From Stagonosporopsis chrysanthemi (taxonomy: Eukaryota; Ascomycota; Dothideomycetes; Pleosporales; Didymellaceae), in NCBI GenBank assembly GCA_022560025.1, contig JAFISE010000045.1, positions 124,001 to 188,000 on the forward strand: a DNA stretch of 64,000 nucleotides, written 5' to 3'. Each line of letters starts with the position of its first letter. Position 1 is the first letter of the stretch. The position numbers were made by a program, and so were the translations under genes. Positions 53,733 through 64,000 of this stretch are shown here, in pieces. Below the pieces are notes generated by a model. That model saw only the letters and a list, made by a program, of their open reading frames with translations. It made no database searches and had not been told where the DNA came from.

Positions 53733-55112
53733 TCACGCATTTTCGGGAGAAAGACAGTGCTTCATCCAAGTCCCAACGTCTTCGACGTGTTGCGAGCCTT
53801 GTGCGCCACGTAGCTGCTGCATCCAAAGACCAGTCTCTGGCTGCGACCCAAAGCGAACTCTCTCTTCTGCATACTCGTCGTAGTACTGCTTCTCGGAGGG
53901 GTCGTGTGCTCGCGTGCGCCCAGTCTGAGATTTCATGGCATGACGAGCAATGCTCCTTCTAAGCACTTTTGACAACTCCGATGCTTGGTCATGTAGCGGA
54001 CTCTCAGCGCCAGTGGTGATGTTCCAGGCTGGCAAGCTGACTTTTCCGTTGCCTGCTTGTGGGTAGACGCGGGCGTACGAGCGGCACCTTGTCAGTTTAG
54101 GCGGGCCTAGCGGCTCCGGTGATTCTCTGTTGAATGAGTTGTAGTGGCTCAGACTCATCTGGGTCTCAAGATCGAAAGCGTAATCAGGCTGATCGAGGGC
54201 TGAGTTGACGGCTTGTGGCAGGATGAGTTGTGCATGTGGCGAACGAAAGAAGTGGATTGGTGAGGCGAAACGATCGAATATATCTTCTTGTTGCCGGAAC
54301 AAGATGTTGCGCATCTCGGACAGTGGAAGAGTAGGTACGACAGAGCTGTCTGCCCAGGCTTGCCATGAGGTTAGGGGCACTGCTTTTGGCTTGCGCTTAC
54401 GCTTTGCTTTCGTCTTGGGCAACTCTCCCACTTTTAGCGCTTTGAACGAAGCCATCATGTCCTCCTCTGCCGGGAACGACGTTTCTTCGCTGGAGGCGGG
54501 TTCTGGTAACTCTGATGCGCTGACGAGCGGCAGATCGTCAGGAAAAGCCCAATCTACGATGGGATTGTTCACAGCAGCAGCAACGATACGACTCTCACCC
54601 ACTCGACACTCGGTCAGAGCCAACATGGTTGCGATGGAGCCGCCCATCAGCTCACCACAGATGCCGAGGCGTGCCACATGCGGCTTGTGCATGCCATCAT
54701 GAAGAATGTTCTCTTGAATCCAGTCATAGCCGTAGAGCACATCATGATACGGTGTTGGGAACTGGTGCTGCGAAGATGCACGGTAGTTGACACGGACTAT
54801 GGTAGCCGCGCTTGAAGCGCGTAGTGCAGCAATGATACCTTCCTCCGACTCAGGGCTTGGTGGAACTACAGGCCCTGGTGGTAAGTAAAGCAGGATGGGT
54901 GCCGATGTATCGAGGGCGTGGTAGACATCAAGCTTGATGGAGCCATTTGATCGACATGGCACGTCAAAATGCTCCTCTCGCGGTGGAGCTGTGACGACAG
55001 AGTAGGCGCGACTGAGAGGTGCGTTGACCAATGTACATTGTGATGACGGTGCTGGGTATGCGCTGTTCCTGATAGGCGCACGCGCTCTAAGGACAAGGGA
55101 GCGAAACAGCAT
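53733..55112 (-). CDS. Alpha/beta-hydrolase-fold protein with altered nucleophile elbow
   Basis: A 459-residue intronless protein starting at MLFRSLVLRARAPIRNSAYP (55112), a basic, Ser/Arg-rich start like a mitochondrial presequence; the frame is open to an upstream ATG at 55196. The fold is recognised from 'APILLYLPPGPV' (oxyanion region), 'AATIVRVNYRASSQHQFPTPYHDVLYGYDWI' (as in HSL-type hydrolases), and 'RLGICGELMGGSIATMLALTE', where the strand-turn-helix normally carrying GxSxG reads G-E-L-M-G, without Ser. The insert 'KTKAKRKRKPKAVP' is strongly basic. Later regions correspond to the cap and C-terminal half. With no nucleophile Ser it may be non-catalytic, or use another residue. It is conserved-looking and of unknown role, divergent from the DXD glycosyltransferase. 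Confidence 0.75.
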   Translation of the reverse strand: MLFRSLVLRARAPIRNSAYPAPSSQCTLVNAPLSRAYSVVTAPPREEHFDVPCRSNGSIKLDVYHALDTSAPILLYLPPGPVVPPSPESEEGIIAALRASSAATIVRVNYRASSQHQFPTPYHDVLYGYDWIQENILHDGMHKPHVARLGICGELMGGSIATMLALTECRVGESRIVAAAVNNPIVDWAFPDDLPLVSASELPEPASSEETSFPAEEDMMASFKALKVGELPKTKAKRKRKPKAVPLTSWQAWADSSVVPTLPLSEMRNILFRQQEDIFDRFASPIHFFRSPHAQLILPQAVNSALDQPDYAFDLETQMSLSHYNSFNRESPEPLGPPKLTRCRSYARVYPQAGNGKVSLPAWNITTGAESPLHDQASELSKVLRRSIARHAMKSQTGRTRAHDPSEKQYYDEYAEERVRFGSQPETGLWMQQLRGAQGSQHVEDVGTWMKHCLSPENA

Positions 55113-55874
55113 CAAGGCGCGATAGTGAGGCTGATGAAAAGGACGACAATGGGTGATGACATAAGGACAGAAGGCGGTACGGAATACGGTCGCCAAAGGC
55201 GGAAAAGGTCTCGAACCTGCGCGGAAGGCGTGTTTTTGTGGTACAGGACCTGGTCGTCAGGGGCGGGCGGCGCAATGGCCATGTCCCGAGGAAATTACAG
55301 AGGCCCGCCGACGTCTGGGTATGCAGCTCCCGCGGGCTACGAGTACAGTTCTACGCCGCGCCGCTGCTTGTAGTCTTGTTTCTCCTCCCGTTTCTCCTCG
55401 CGTTTCTCCTTGTTGCGTGCGTCCTGCTCGGTCTTGTTGTGGTTTTTGCTGCTGGACGCCTGGAAAGCTGGTTGGACCCCTGATTGCACAGCGCGAACCG
55501 ATCGCCCGTCGTCACTCCGCCCGCTCTGCGAACGGTGCACCGCCTCGCAAAGCTGCACACCGAGTCTTGGGGCCGTTCTTCGCTGCGCGCCCGAGCACTT
55601 GGCCCTCGACCGTCCTATTCACGGTAATCGCCGGCGCTCCCTTTCGTCCTCTGCGCCCCCGACCGTCGCACCGAATTGCCAGCGACTGCCCTCCGCCGCG
55701 GCACATCAGCCCCCTCAACAGCTTTCTCGCGCCCAGCTTTCGCACGATCCCACGACCCTCCCCCCCGCCGACGAGCGCACTCGAATACCTGCATACATAG
55801 CCACCAGTCTGGCGCCTGCCAGGTAGCCCTCTCGAACACGCAGCGACGGGCTCACCCCGGCGCAGCACTCCACC
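55113..55874. promoter_or_regulatory. GC-rich divergent promoter region
   Basis: 760 bp between divergent starts. The left part has TCTCCTCGCGTTTCTCC-like direct repeats (55380-55412), the right part is very GC-rich with C-runs. Open frames on both strands here reflect low stop density in GC-rich DNA, not genes. Confidence 0.4.
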
Positions 55875-57927
55875 ATGGCCGAGCAGTCCAAGGTCCGCGC
55901 GGCCGCAACACTCACCAAGAACCTCTTCCTGGCCGCGCTTCTCTATGCAGCCATATACGGCATCATCAGCCTGGTGAGCGACCCCAGCGTCGCGACCAAG
56001 GGGAAACTCGGCATCCCCGCCTTCCTGGACAAGGCTGGGCCGACGGAGCTGATCAAGACCACCAAGGCAGGTGTGCAGGTCAAGTTCGCCGGCACCACCA
56101 AGACCGTCACCATCAACCCGCACGCCAATGTCTTCAACCGCCCCGTCACCGCTGTCAAGATCAAGGACGACTACATGGGCCCCCGCCCCCACGTCGACAC
56201 CGAGGCGGACCTGCACATGCTGGTGGAGGAATGCAGGGGCACATACAATGGCATCGAGAAGATGCGGAATGTGTTCGACTGTCTGAAGTTCTTTGCCGAC
56301 GACGAGAGCCGCTACTACAAGCTGCCCGCTGAGCCTGCCCGCGCCAGTGCCCAGGACCCTCGCAAAGCCGAATACGTCAACGCTGACGGGCACGACAACA
56401 CACTGGAGAGCTACCTTCCGGTCAACGAAGCCATCGCTGCGAACGGCTCGAGCATTGGCTCCTGCCCAGGCCCCATCATCCCATACCACGTTTACTGGAC
56501 TGGCCCCGCCACATGGCGCGTCGAGGTCTTCATCAAGAGCTACCTGTACACACAGAACCTGGCATGCTCTCGCCTTTGGCTGTGGCTGGACAGCGACAAG
56601 AACCCGAATGCCGTCAAGAACATGTTGACCAAGGATGCCCTCTTTGCTCGCTTCCTGCCTCTGGTCGAGCGCGGCGACGTTGTCCTCCAGGCCTGGAACT
56701 TCCCCAAGCGCATCCCCCTGCCCAAGGATGACGGGGACAAGAACGGCTTCGGATACTACACCACGCCCGGGAGACCCAACGCAGAAGGCGAAAAGGCCCT
56801 GGCCGAGAACATTGTTGAGGACAAGAACGGCCAGCAGTGGCTGGTCCTCACCCCGAAACAGATGACATTCCTGCCTGTCGCTGTCTCAGATGCGGTCCGA
56901 TTCATCGTCTTGCACATCCACGGCGGTGCATACTTTGATATGGACGTTCTGATGCTCAGAGACATGCGGCCATTGCTTTTGCCCAAGGAGCACGCCTTTG
57001 CTGAGCGATGGGCTGCGCACCCGCACCCCGGAGACTACAACACCGCCATCATGTCCCTGACTGCAAACTCCTCGCTCTCGTCCTACCTCCTCTACGGCGG
57101 TATCCGCATGGGCGTCAATTTCCACCCGCGAGTACTTGGCCGCATGGCCTGGAAGGATGGTCGCGACCAAGAGTTCCTGATGCTCGAGACAGGCGCGTTT
57201 GACCCCATCTGGACAGAGTTCAACTGGGACCGCGAAGGCCGCTGCACCGTGCCATGCCTTCGCGACTACGGCGCTGCGTTCAAGGGCAAGAAGGGCTCCC
57301 TCAAAGACGAGTGGGAGAGCTACGACGGCCCGCACCTCGAGCCCATCGACCTCGACAAGGCGACGCGCAAAGAGCTGAAGACTCGTGGCCACGAGGATGA
57401 AGAGCACGTCCCAGCGTCGTCCGCCGCAACGCCCGCAAAGGAGCACGCCGACTCATTCCAGGCCACACTTGATGAAGAAGCCCAGCTGCGCAAGGCAGGC
57501 GTCATTGCCGACTACAAGTTTGAAGAGGACAAGTTCCCGCCCAACAACCGCACGCTGGAGAACTTCTTCCGCGGCGCCTGGACATACCACATCCACAACC
57601 AAGTAAGCTCCCCCTTCCTCATCTCTCTGGGCTATGAACATTCGCCACCCCAACCCCGCATCCCCGCGTCCCTGCATGTCTAGCTCTCCCCTTACACATC
57701 GGGTGTCGCATGAACCTGCCACCCAATCAGCACGCCCCACCCACCCACACCCGCACACCTGCTAACACAAACCGCAGTGGCTCAAGCACCCCGAACCCTC
57801 CTCCTGGCTCTCCATCCTCGAACACGCCCAAGACGGCTTCTTTGCGCGCGCGCGCACAAACCCGTACGGCGAGAAATGGACAGGCCCCAACCTCGCGCCC
57901 TACAACTACTGGCCCGAGTTTGTCTGA
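55875..57927 (+). CDS. DXD glycosyltransferase of the Gly_transf_sug type, type II membrane protein
   Basis: Exons 55875-57602 and 57778-57927 (175-bp intron) give 625 residues. It is anchored by an N-terminal helix (LTKNLFLAALLYAAIYGIISLV), giving a Golgi-type type II topology. The catalytic region contains 'PIIPYHVYWTGPATWRVEVFIKSYLYTQ', 'SRLWLWLDSDKNP', 'SDAVRFIVLHIHGGAYFDMDVLML' with the DMD metal motif at 355-357, and 'WTYHIHNQ|WLKHPEPSSW' formed across the intron. This is the signature set of the Gly_transf_sug (OCH1/alpha-1,4-GalT-like) family. It transfers a sugar from a nucleotide donor to a lumenal glycan; the linkage is unknown. The stretch HPHPGDYNTAIMSL fits fungal relatives of 600-700 residues. 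It ends PYNYWPEFV, with the stop TGA at 57925. Confidence 0.92.
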
Positions 57928-58242
57928 GCTCTGTCTCTGCGCAGAGAGAGGAGAGTCATCCCCCCGTCCTGCTCTGTTGTAGGCCTTTCTTTTTCAAGCA
58001 AAAGAAAAACGAAGGCCGCGACAGAGCAGCGAGGTTGCCGCGCCGCGGAGTCTGTCTTCGCGGGTGACACCCACCCGTCAAGCGTTGGCGCGACGAAATC
58101 AACTGGAAGGGAAGGCACCGCGCGGCTGTGAGGCTGTACGGCCTGCTGAAGATATCACTGCATCTCCCTTCCCCCTTTCACATGTACCCAACATCACACC
58201 TGTCCATCCACCTACAGCTATCTACCTTTACATCTACCCTTT

Positions 58243-58243
<1 letters not shown>

Positions 58244-58332
<89 letters not shown>
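58244..58332 (+). repeat. (ACT)n trinucleotide microsatellite, about 30 units
   Basis: Almost perfect ACT repeats of 89 bp, followed within 20 bp by a C run and a 15-nt T run (58357-58371). Outside coding sequence. Confidence 0.97.
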
Positions 58333-58624
58333 ATATACCTCCCCCCCCCCCACCCCTTTTTTTTTTTTTTTCATCAGCAAGACAATCAGCTCCCTATCGG
58401 GCTCAGGCGTCCGGTGTACATATCCTCCACCCCTTTCGCTTCGGCGGTATTTTTTTATCCTCCCTACCGGTGTTGAAAAGGAAGAACATGTTCATTCTTT
58501 GTTTGTATCGAGAAACGGAAACGGAAAAAGGAGTATCTTGCGTCTTGCATTACATTGCGTTGCTGTTGTAGATATACCATGCATGCTATTCCCTCGCTTT
58601 GATTGGGCTGGGCTGGAGGGTCGC

Positions 58625-58700
58625 TAGTTATTGTTACTGTTATTCTTACTGTTACTGTTGTTGATACTGGTACTGATACTCATACTGTTGCTGATAGTGT
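58625..58700 (+). repeat. Degenerate (ACTGTT/ACTGAT) repeats
   Basis: Loose six-base repeats built on ACTG with T/A-rich partners, about 300 bp after the ACT array. They may be an older, decayed relative of it. Confidence 0.6.
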
Positions 58701-59046
58701 TTATATGAATGGAGACTTTTTCACAACAATCTGCACGGTGGCCTTTGCTTTATTTTTTTTGGAGGTAGCAGGGGATGTACGGCGGTGCTCACGACTGATG
58801 AGACTCCGGGCGTAACAAGGCGCCGGAGAAAGAAGGGTATGGAGCGTTGAAGACGTCATGGGTGACTCGAGATTGCGGATGTGGCATGACGTGGGGATCG
58901 TGGGTACTGTGGTCGGAGAATGTGACTGATTGTGTACGATATGCGTGTCTCTATATCTGCTCGACGAGGTGCTCAACACCATCCTGCCCTTCTCTTCTCC
59001 TCCACGCGAAATCCTTCTACGCTCTGCTGCGCTCCGCTCAACGTCC

Positions 59047-61587
59047 CTACGCCACATTCTCCATCAGCCCCGCCCCGATCGTCCTCCCCCTCTCCCGCAC
59101 CACGACTCGCATCCCCTCCTCAATCGGCAGTTCGCGCTCGAGCTGCACCACGACACGTGCCACCTCGCCCGGCTTAACGATGCGGGGCTTCTTCTTAGTG
59201 ACCTCGCCCGTGAACTTGTTCAGCTTGGCGCTGAGCGTGCGGATGCTGGCGGGACTGTTGAGCGTACTCCTAAACACTTCAACAGGCATGGGGAGCACAT
59301 GCTCGAAGGCGAGCAGCTTGGAGGTGAAGGCCTTGACGAGCTTGACGGGGCTTTTGGGCGCGCAGACCATGTCGCCCTGGCGAAGGTGGACGGGGTCGAT
59401 GTCGGCGAGGTGCAGGGTGGGGATCTGGCCTGCGACGGCCCAGTCGACGGGGGTGTCTTGCACGTCGATGGATTTGATGGTTGCGGTCTCGTTGGCGGGC
59501 AGCGCGAGGATCACGTCGCCGACTTGCAGTGTGCCCGCGTCGATGCGTCCGGATATGCTGAGGGGAGAGCGCATGTCGCCGCGGAATACGTCTGCGACGG
59601 AGAGACGCAAGGGCTTCTCGAGGTGGCGCTGGGGAAGCTCGATGCGCTCGAGGGCTTCCAGCAGTGTTTCGCCTGTGTACCATTCTGCTGCGGGATTGGA
59701 AATCTTGTTGACGACGTTCTCACCTGTGAGACCTGCCAGCGGGATGAACGTGATGCGCTTCTCAACAAAGCTCGCTTCGGTCAGGAAAGCCGTCATCTTC
59801 TTCGTGATCTCGTCAAACCGCGCTTTCGACCAAGCCACGGTATCCATCTTGTTGACGGCAACAATGATGTACTGCATTCCCATGCTTCGCGCGATGAGAA
59901 TGTGTTCTTTTGTTTGCCCCTTCAAGCCTGCCTCAAAGCTGTTCGTGCTAGAATCGATGACCAGAACCGGGAAGTCTGCTTGCGAGGATCCTGAGATCAT
60001 GTTGGGAATGAAGTCTTTATGTCCAGGGGCGTCCAGGATAGTGAAGCGCGACTTGTCGGTTTCGAAATAGTTCGTTGCGATATCGACAGTCACACCGCGG
60101 CTGCGCTCCTCGCTCGTCTCGTCCATGACCCATGCCAGAGCGAACGACGACTTCCCTATCGTCTCAGCTTCTTTCCTGAGTTTGTCGATCGATCTTTGGT
60201 CAATGACTTTCAAGTCATACAGCAAGCGGCCCATGAGTGTACTCTTGCCGTGGTCGACGTGTCCTGGAAACGATCAGTTCACATCACCTCAACATGGTCT
60301 GGCCAGCATAGAACGCTAAATGGCTATACTTACCAACGACTACAAAGTTGGCCATTCTCTTCAGGCCGCTCTTCTGGAATTCCTCCAACACATTCAGATT
60401 CTTACTTCTGACCTTTGGTTCGTCGACCGCCAGCTTTTCCACAGAGTCTGCAAGTTTGTCTCCATTTGTTTGAGCCGCGGGTTTCTTCTTCTTTGGTGTG
60501 GTCCCTGTATGCCTTAGAAAAGCCCTTGAGGTGCTAGGTGCTGCCACGCTCAACGCCGTCCTGTGCCTGCGCCTTTGTTCGCCTGCGCCGCTCGTACGAT
60601 GTCGTCAGGACTGGGCCCGTCGAAAGGCTTCGCGTCCTGATAGTCCTTGTAGTAGCTGTAAGGTACTGGAAACGCTTCGATGATAGCTTGGGACTGCACA
60701 GGACGAGAAGTACCACAAAGAGTGGAGGCAAACATGGAAGCTGTAGCTCGTTGTGCTGGGTGCTCGACTTCGATGGCTGGCTTCGGGGCTTCTGGCTCAA
60801 CGTCGACTGGCTCGATGGGGGCTTCTGGCTTGGGGGACGGCGAACGCTTCCGAGATGTGTATTTCGCAATGCGCGAGGGACGGTCGGTCTCATCAGCTGG
60901 TGTGGCGTTCGCCTTGCCGTTGACGGTGAGCTTGTCCAGCATGGCGACCGCAGCATCCGTTTCGCCATTGGCATTGGACGCAGCTTCAGCCGCTTCTCTC
61001 TCCTTTCTGCGCTTCGCCGCAAGTGCTGCCAGCTTTGAAGAGCCACCAAGGAGGCCGCCTCTGAAGTGGGGCTCGTTGACGGTAATGACGCCAAGTCTGT
61101 GAGCCGGGACGTTGCCCCAGGGAACATCGGAGAAGAAGTGTTGAGCGTTCGACGGCATCGTGACGGGCGGCAACGGGAAACTCGGCGCAAGAGGGTAGGC
61201 TGACGGTGTGTAGCTATACTGTGCATGAGAGTGCTTACCGGCAGGGACGGGCGCCTTCTCAACGGCCGCGCTTGCAGCCTGGTCGAAACGCGATGTAGCC
61301 TTCTCCTTCTTTGGCTGTGCCTCTTTCTTGGGTTCAGGTGCTGCGTACTTGTTCTTCAAGTAGCTCACAGTCTTCCCAATGTCGTAGTAGTAATGCCACA
61401 GCGCCTCTTGTATTTGCGCGTCACTGATGTTCGATCCTGCGCTCCCCAGCGCCTCCCGTGCGCTGACGGTGCTTATCCGCATCTGTTCCTTGTCGTCCGC
61501 CGACATGGGCTCCGCCTCTTCTTCTTCATAGTAGTCATCGTCGTACAGGTCGTCATCGTCATAGTCGATATTTCGTGTGCGCTGCAT
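59047..61587 (-). CDS. HBS1: HBS1, translational GTPase of ribosome rescue
   Basis: Minus-strand exons: 61587-60555, 60504-60334, 60263-59047, giving 806 residues. With Dom34/Pelota it rescues stalled ribosomes (No-Go and Non-Stop decay). The N-terminus is acidic (DYDDDDLYDDDYYEEEE) followed by an HBS1_N-type helical domain (DAQIQEALWHYYYDIGKTVSYLKNKY), a long Ala/Lys-rich linker, then the EF-Tu-like GTPase: GHVDHGKST from residue 402 (split by an intron after G), TSEERSRGVTVDI switch, LDAPGHKDF, and VNKMDTV. The EF-Tu domain 2 and 3 regions follow and the sequence ends GLMENVA. The presence of HBS1_N and the lack of an eRF3-type Gln/Asn-rich prion region separate it from SUP35. All introns are GT..AG. 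A strong, conventional gene. Confidence 0.95.
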
Positions 61588-62070
61588 GCTGAGGCCGTGT
61601 GGGTATCGTGGAAGACGTGTGCGAGGGTGGTGTTGAAGGGCGAACGCAAGCTACGGGTAGATTTCTGGGGTATGCAGCCTGCGAAAGACAGTAAGAGGGT
61701 TGAATATGTTGTACACGATTAAATGTTGGTGGGGCACTCGTTGACGTGGTGCGCGACTGCGCTTGCCCCACCGAGTCCAGGAACCATGACATCAATAGCC
61801 AAAACTACTCGGAAAACGCAACACATCACAGTCAGTATGAACGAGGCTTCATGTAAACACTGGTTTGATTGCCTTCATTCGCTACTCCCAACGCCGATCG
61901 CTTCTGCCCGGGTCATCTGCAGGACTCGCTTGCTGACATGTAATTGGGTATAGTATTAGGGAAAGGGAATAATCAAAAACAATTGCTCGAACAGCTGAAA
62001 GTACGACCACCGAGCAGCCTGTATACAAGCGCCGTACATCTCCCAATGTTGGTGTGCTCATGGGGCGAGC
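61588..62070. other. Intergenic, HBS1 promoter and 3' flank of the next gene
   Basis: 480 bp between two minus-strand genes. Nothing supported beyond short frames. Confidence 0.4.
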
Positions 62071-63251
62071 TTACTTCTCTGCGGGCGCAGCAGCTGCAGG
62101 CGCAGGAGCACTGGCGGCAGGCGTCGCGGCAGGCGCAGGCGCAGCAGTGGGCTCGGGCTTCTGCTCGGCTCCAAAGTCAGGCTCATCCAAAGGGCCGCTG
62201 GTGGCCGACATGCCAGGAGCAGGCTGTGTGGTAGGGATGGCGGGTAGCTCTGCGGTGGGCGCAGGGGCAGGCTCCTGAACCTGAGCAGGTGCTTCAGTGG
62301 GCTTCGCTTCAGTAGCTACAGGAGCATCGCTGGCGGGTGTCTGCTCAGAGACAGCAGTCGGGGGAGCAGGCGCAACAGCACCAGCAGGCTCGGGAGCTGA
62401 AAAGGAGGTGTCGTCAGTCTATGGGTGTCTTCGAAGAAACAAAGAAAGCGGCAGTCTAGCCGACGAAGGGCAAGAAGAAACGCGCCGTACGGAACGACTT
62501 TACGATCAGAGCCGATGCGCATAGGCGATACAACTACGGCGGACAGACAACAAACGAATCATGTCGCAGGCGGACGAGGAGGATTCTCAGACAGGACTTT
62601 CCCAGTCACTATCCAACGCAACCTTCTGACGCCGCCTGGAACTATCCAAGCAGCCTTCGTCGCCATGTTCGCGGCTCTCGCACAGGTGAAGAGAAGTGGA
62701 CCTACTCTGCGTGGCTTGCTTGACCTCAGCCAAGGCAGCAGGCTCTTCCTGCGTGGGCTCGCTTTGTGCAGGGGCGGCAGCGGGCTCAGCAACGGGCGCC
62801 GCGACTGAAGCCGGGGCCGGAGCAGCAACTGGGGCGGTGCCAGTCGATGCTGGAGCCGTCTCGCCCTGAACTGCCTCAGGAGCGGTAGCGGGAGCTGGTG
62901 CAGCAGGCGTGGTCTCGGTGGGCTGCGTGGTGCTGGCAGAGGGCTCTTCGGTGGTGGCAGTGGGCGCGGGCTCGTCTTTCTTAGCCTTCTTCTTGCCGAA
63001 GAGACCCTTGAAGGCCTTCTTCAACTGATCGACCGCATCGGGAGCTGTGGGTAGCATGTCAGAAATGTTTGTACGGGAAGCGGCAAAGTCACAGAAAGGT
63101 GCTTTAGCAGGGCCTCTCGTGGAACTGTCGTGAGGGCAGGAGCTTTCTCCTAGGTACAAACAAAGGCTGTCATGGTGAAAGCGTGCGGTACCATAAACAA
63201 CCGTTCAAGATGACACACTTCAGTAGGCTGCTACTTACGGACTCCGGGCAT
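62071..63251 (-). CDS. Ala/Pro-rich low-complexity protein with a Lys-rich LFGKKK segment
   Basis: Preferred model, minus strand: 63251-63239, 63044-62706, 62396-62071, giving 225 residues. A 13-nt first exon (MPGV) is joined to 'PDAVDQLKKAFKGLFGKKKAKKDEPA', then long Ala/Pro/Glu/Thr repeats to the C-terminus (...AAAAPAEK). The only likely structured part is the short amphipathic basic helix; such LFGKKK segments can bind membranes or acidic partners. The introns are longer than elsewhere here (194 and 309 bp). An alternative in-frame start exists at 63057 (MLPTAPDAV) that would not need the first exon. Both introns are GT..AG and in frame. I do not recognise a characterised member; it looks like a stress-type or hydrophilic protein by composition, which is a guess. 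Confidence 0.65.
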
Positions 63252-64000
63252 GTTGGCGATTTGGGCTCTATAAAAGACTGCGAAAGCGTCTGCGCGAAGA
63301 TATATAGTAGGCTCGAAAGCAAAGCAAGCACGTTGTGTGCAGGAAGAAGAAAGGTCGAGAAGGTGAGGGACGTGGAGCTGCGCATCTCGTGGTCTCGACC
63401 TCGTGCTACAAGGGCCAATCATAATCTTGCGCTAGTGTAGACCCACCGAGCGAGCCTATTTCTCGCACGGCCGACACAAACTCCACGACCCACGCCCGAG
63501 CAGGAAAGGCTTTCCCGCTGCGGAGATAACCTGCCGCTTGGTCTGCGGCGGGAAATAGGGGGCGCGAGATGGCGTCGTCGGCAGACTTTGACAGCTGTGC
63601 CACCGCGTCACGTTGCGTCGTTGTGTCATCCATGGCGCTTTTGGCAGCAGCAACGGCTGCAAGCCGCTCTGTCTTCTTGTTTTTGCTCCGTCAGAACGCG
63701 TGCATTCAATTCTTCTTTGTTGTTGTCTTAATTTGCGTCTGCACGAGGGTCATTTCGGGGTATCGTTTCAGCAAGATCAAGAACGGCCGAACAGTTAGAA
63801 TTACGCCCCCAACACTACACTACCACACTGGATACCGGGGCTCCGTCATGGCCTCAACATGGGGTGGAGCGCAAAGCAATTTGTTGCTCAGTGCTTGCAG
63901 GATCTCATTACAAGTCTCCAAGTCGAATCATCGCTAGTGATGCTAATGAACTCAGGAATAAGTATGGATGCGACACGCCATTCTTTATCGACGGAGCAGG
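63252..64000. other. Right end of window, promoter and one weak small frame
   Basis: Upstream of the Ala/Pro-rich gene; the last ~360 bases have no supported gene. Plus-strand frames here (63569-63937) show no domain. Confidence 0.35.
63406..63633 (-). CDS. Possible small protein, 75 residues (weak)
   Basis: A minus-strand frame starting MDDTTTQRDAVAQLSKSADDAI, with regular heptad-like alanine and leucine spacing and 'AWVVEFVSAVREIGSLGG' as a possible helix. The GC-rich composition and an ATG start suggest a real product, but no homologous motif, splice partner or promoter was recognised. It may instead be a first exon continuing through a donor GTGGGT near 63440. Confidence 0.25.
   Translation of the reverse strand: MDDTTTQRDAVAQLSKSADDAISRPLFPAADQAAGYLRSGKAFPARAWVVEFVSAVREIGSLGGSTLAQDYDWPL

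Larger units (their letters stand above)
57928..59046. other. 1.1-kb convergent 3' region rich in microsatellites
   Basis: Between the stops of the glycosyltransferase (plus) and HBS1 (minus). It contains the ACT array (58244-58332), a C run and T run after it, and degenerate ACTGTT-type repeats at 58625-58700. No gene was supported. Confidence 0.5.

Noticed and set aside
55512..56489. Minus-strand frame of 325 codons
   Set aside because: Antisense to the DXD glycosyltransferase and its GC-rich promoter; no family motif.
58244..58332. Possible CRISPR-like array
   Set aside because: It is a plain ACT trinucleotide microsatellite without spacers, in a eukaryotic genome.
58847..60070. Long plus-strand frames over the HBS1 gene
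   Set aside because: They are antisense to a clear translational GTPase and arise from its GC-rich codon use.
63569..63937. Plus-strand frame with hydrophobic segment near the window end
   Set aside because: No motif, overlaps a better minus-strand frame, and the hydrophobic part comes from a T-rich stretch.

Overview
The window is nuclear DNA from a filamentous ascomycete (Pezizomycotina), most likely a Dothideomycete, though that placement is inference. The signs are multi-exon genes with introns mostly 46-56 bp long, Zn2Cys6 transcription factors, a GH28 pectinase, a fungal HBS1, and a transposon relic with RIP-type C-to-T damage. I modelled 28 coding loci (two weak, one cut by the window edge). 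I saw no rRNA genes, CRISPR arrays or prokaryote-type operons, and no tRNA by eye. All gene models were spliced by hand from GT..AG (one GC..AG) sites that keep the frame and restore family motifs.

Region 1 (1-18 kb) is the accessory-looking part. It holds a transcription-factor fragment beside a secreted exo-polygalacturonase, a short terminal-inverted-repeat relic of a pogo/Fot1-type transposon (3685-4298), two complete Zn2Cys6 regulators (4994-8017 and 11483-13795) separated by 3.5 kb without a supportable gene, and a secreted serine carboxypeptidase with a GC-AG intron. Region 2 (17.7-25 kb) is sparse: a small membrane protein, an ABM-type monooxygenase, a GNAT-like protein and a small Cys-rich protein.

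Region 3 (25-41 kb) is mostly conserved housekeeping. It has a membrane-anchored thioredoxin whose only intron carries about 200 nt of near-pure C, a mitochondrial-type acyl-CoA synthetase, a GRAM-TBC-EF-hand Rab GAP (Gyp2/Mdr1 type), an SDR divergent from a tail-anchored inositol 5-phosphatase (INP54 type), a PGAP4-like glycosyltransferase and an LRR-like protein.

Region 4 (41.3-50.1 kb) looks like a small catabolic neighbourhood: an NmrA/isoflavone-reductase-like protein, an alpha/beta hydrolase, a secreted intradiol dioxygenase, an FAD-dependent amine oxidase and, divergent from the oxidase, a Zn2Cys6 regulator. Joint function is inference from adjacency. Region 5 (50-64 kb) contains long homopolymer and microsatellite tracts, a disordered coiled-coil protein, a hydrolase-fold protein lacking the usual nucleophile serine, a DXD glycosyltransferase, HBS1 (ribosome rescue) and an Ala/Pro-rich protein.

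The most distinctive non-gene features are the repeated very long C/G homopolymers (25.2, 25.9, 35.8 and 50.7 kb) and the RIP-damaged mini-pogo element. I did not find an obviously new defence or biosynthetic system.
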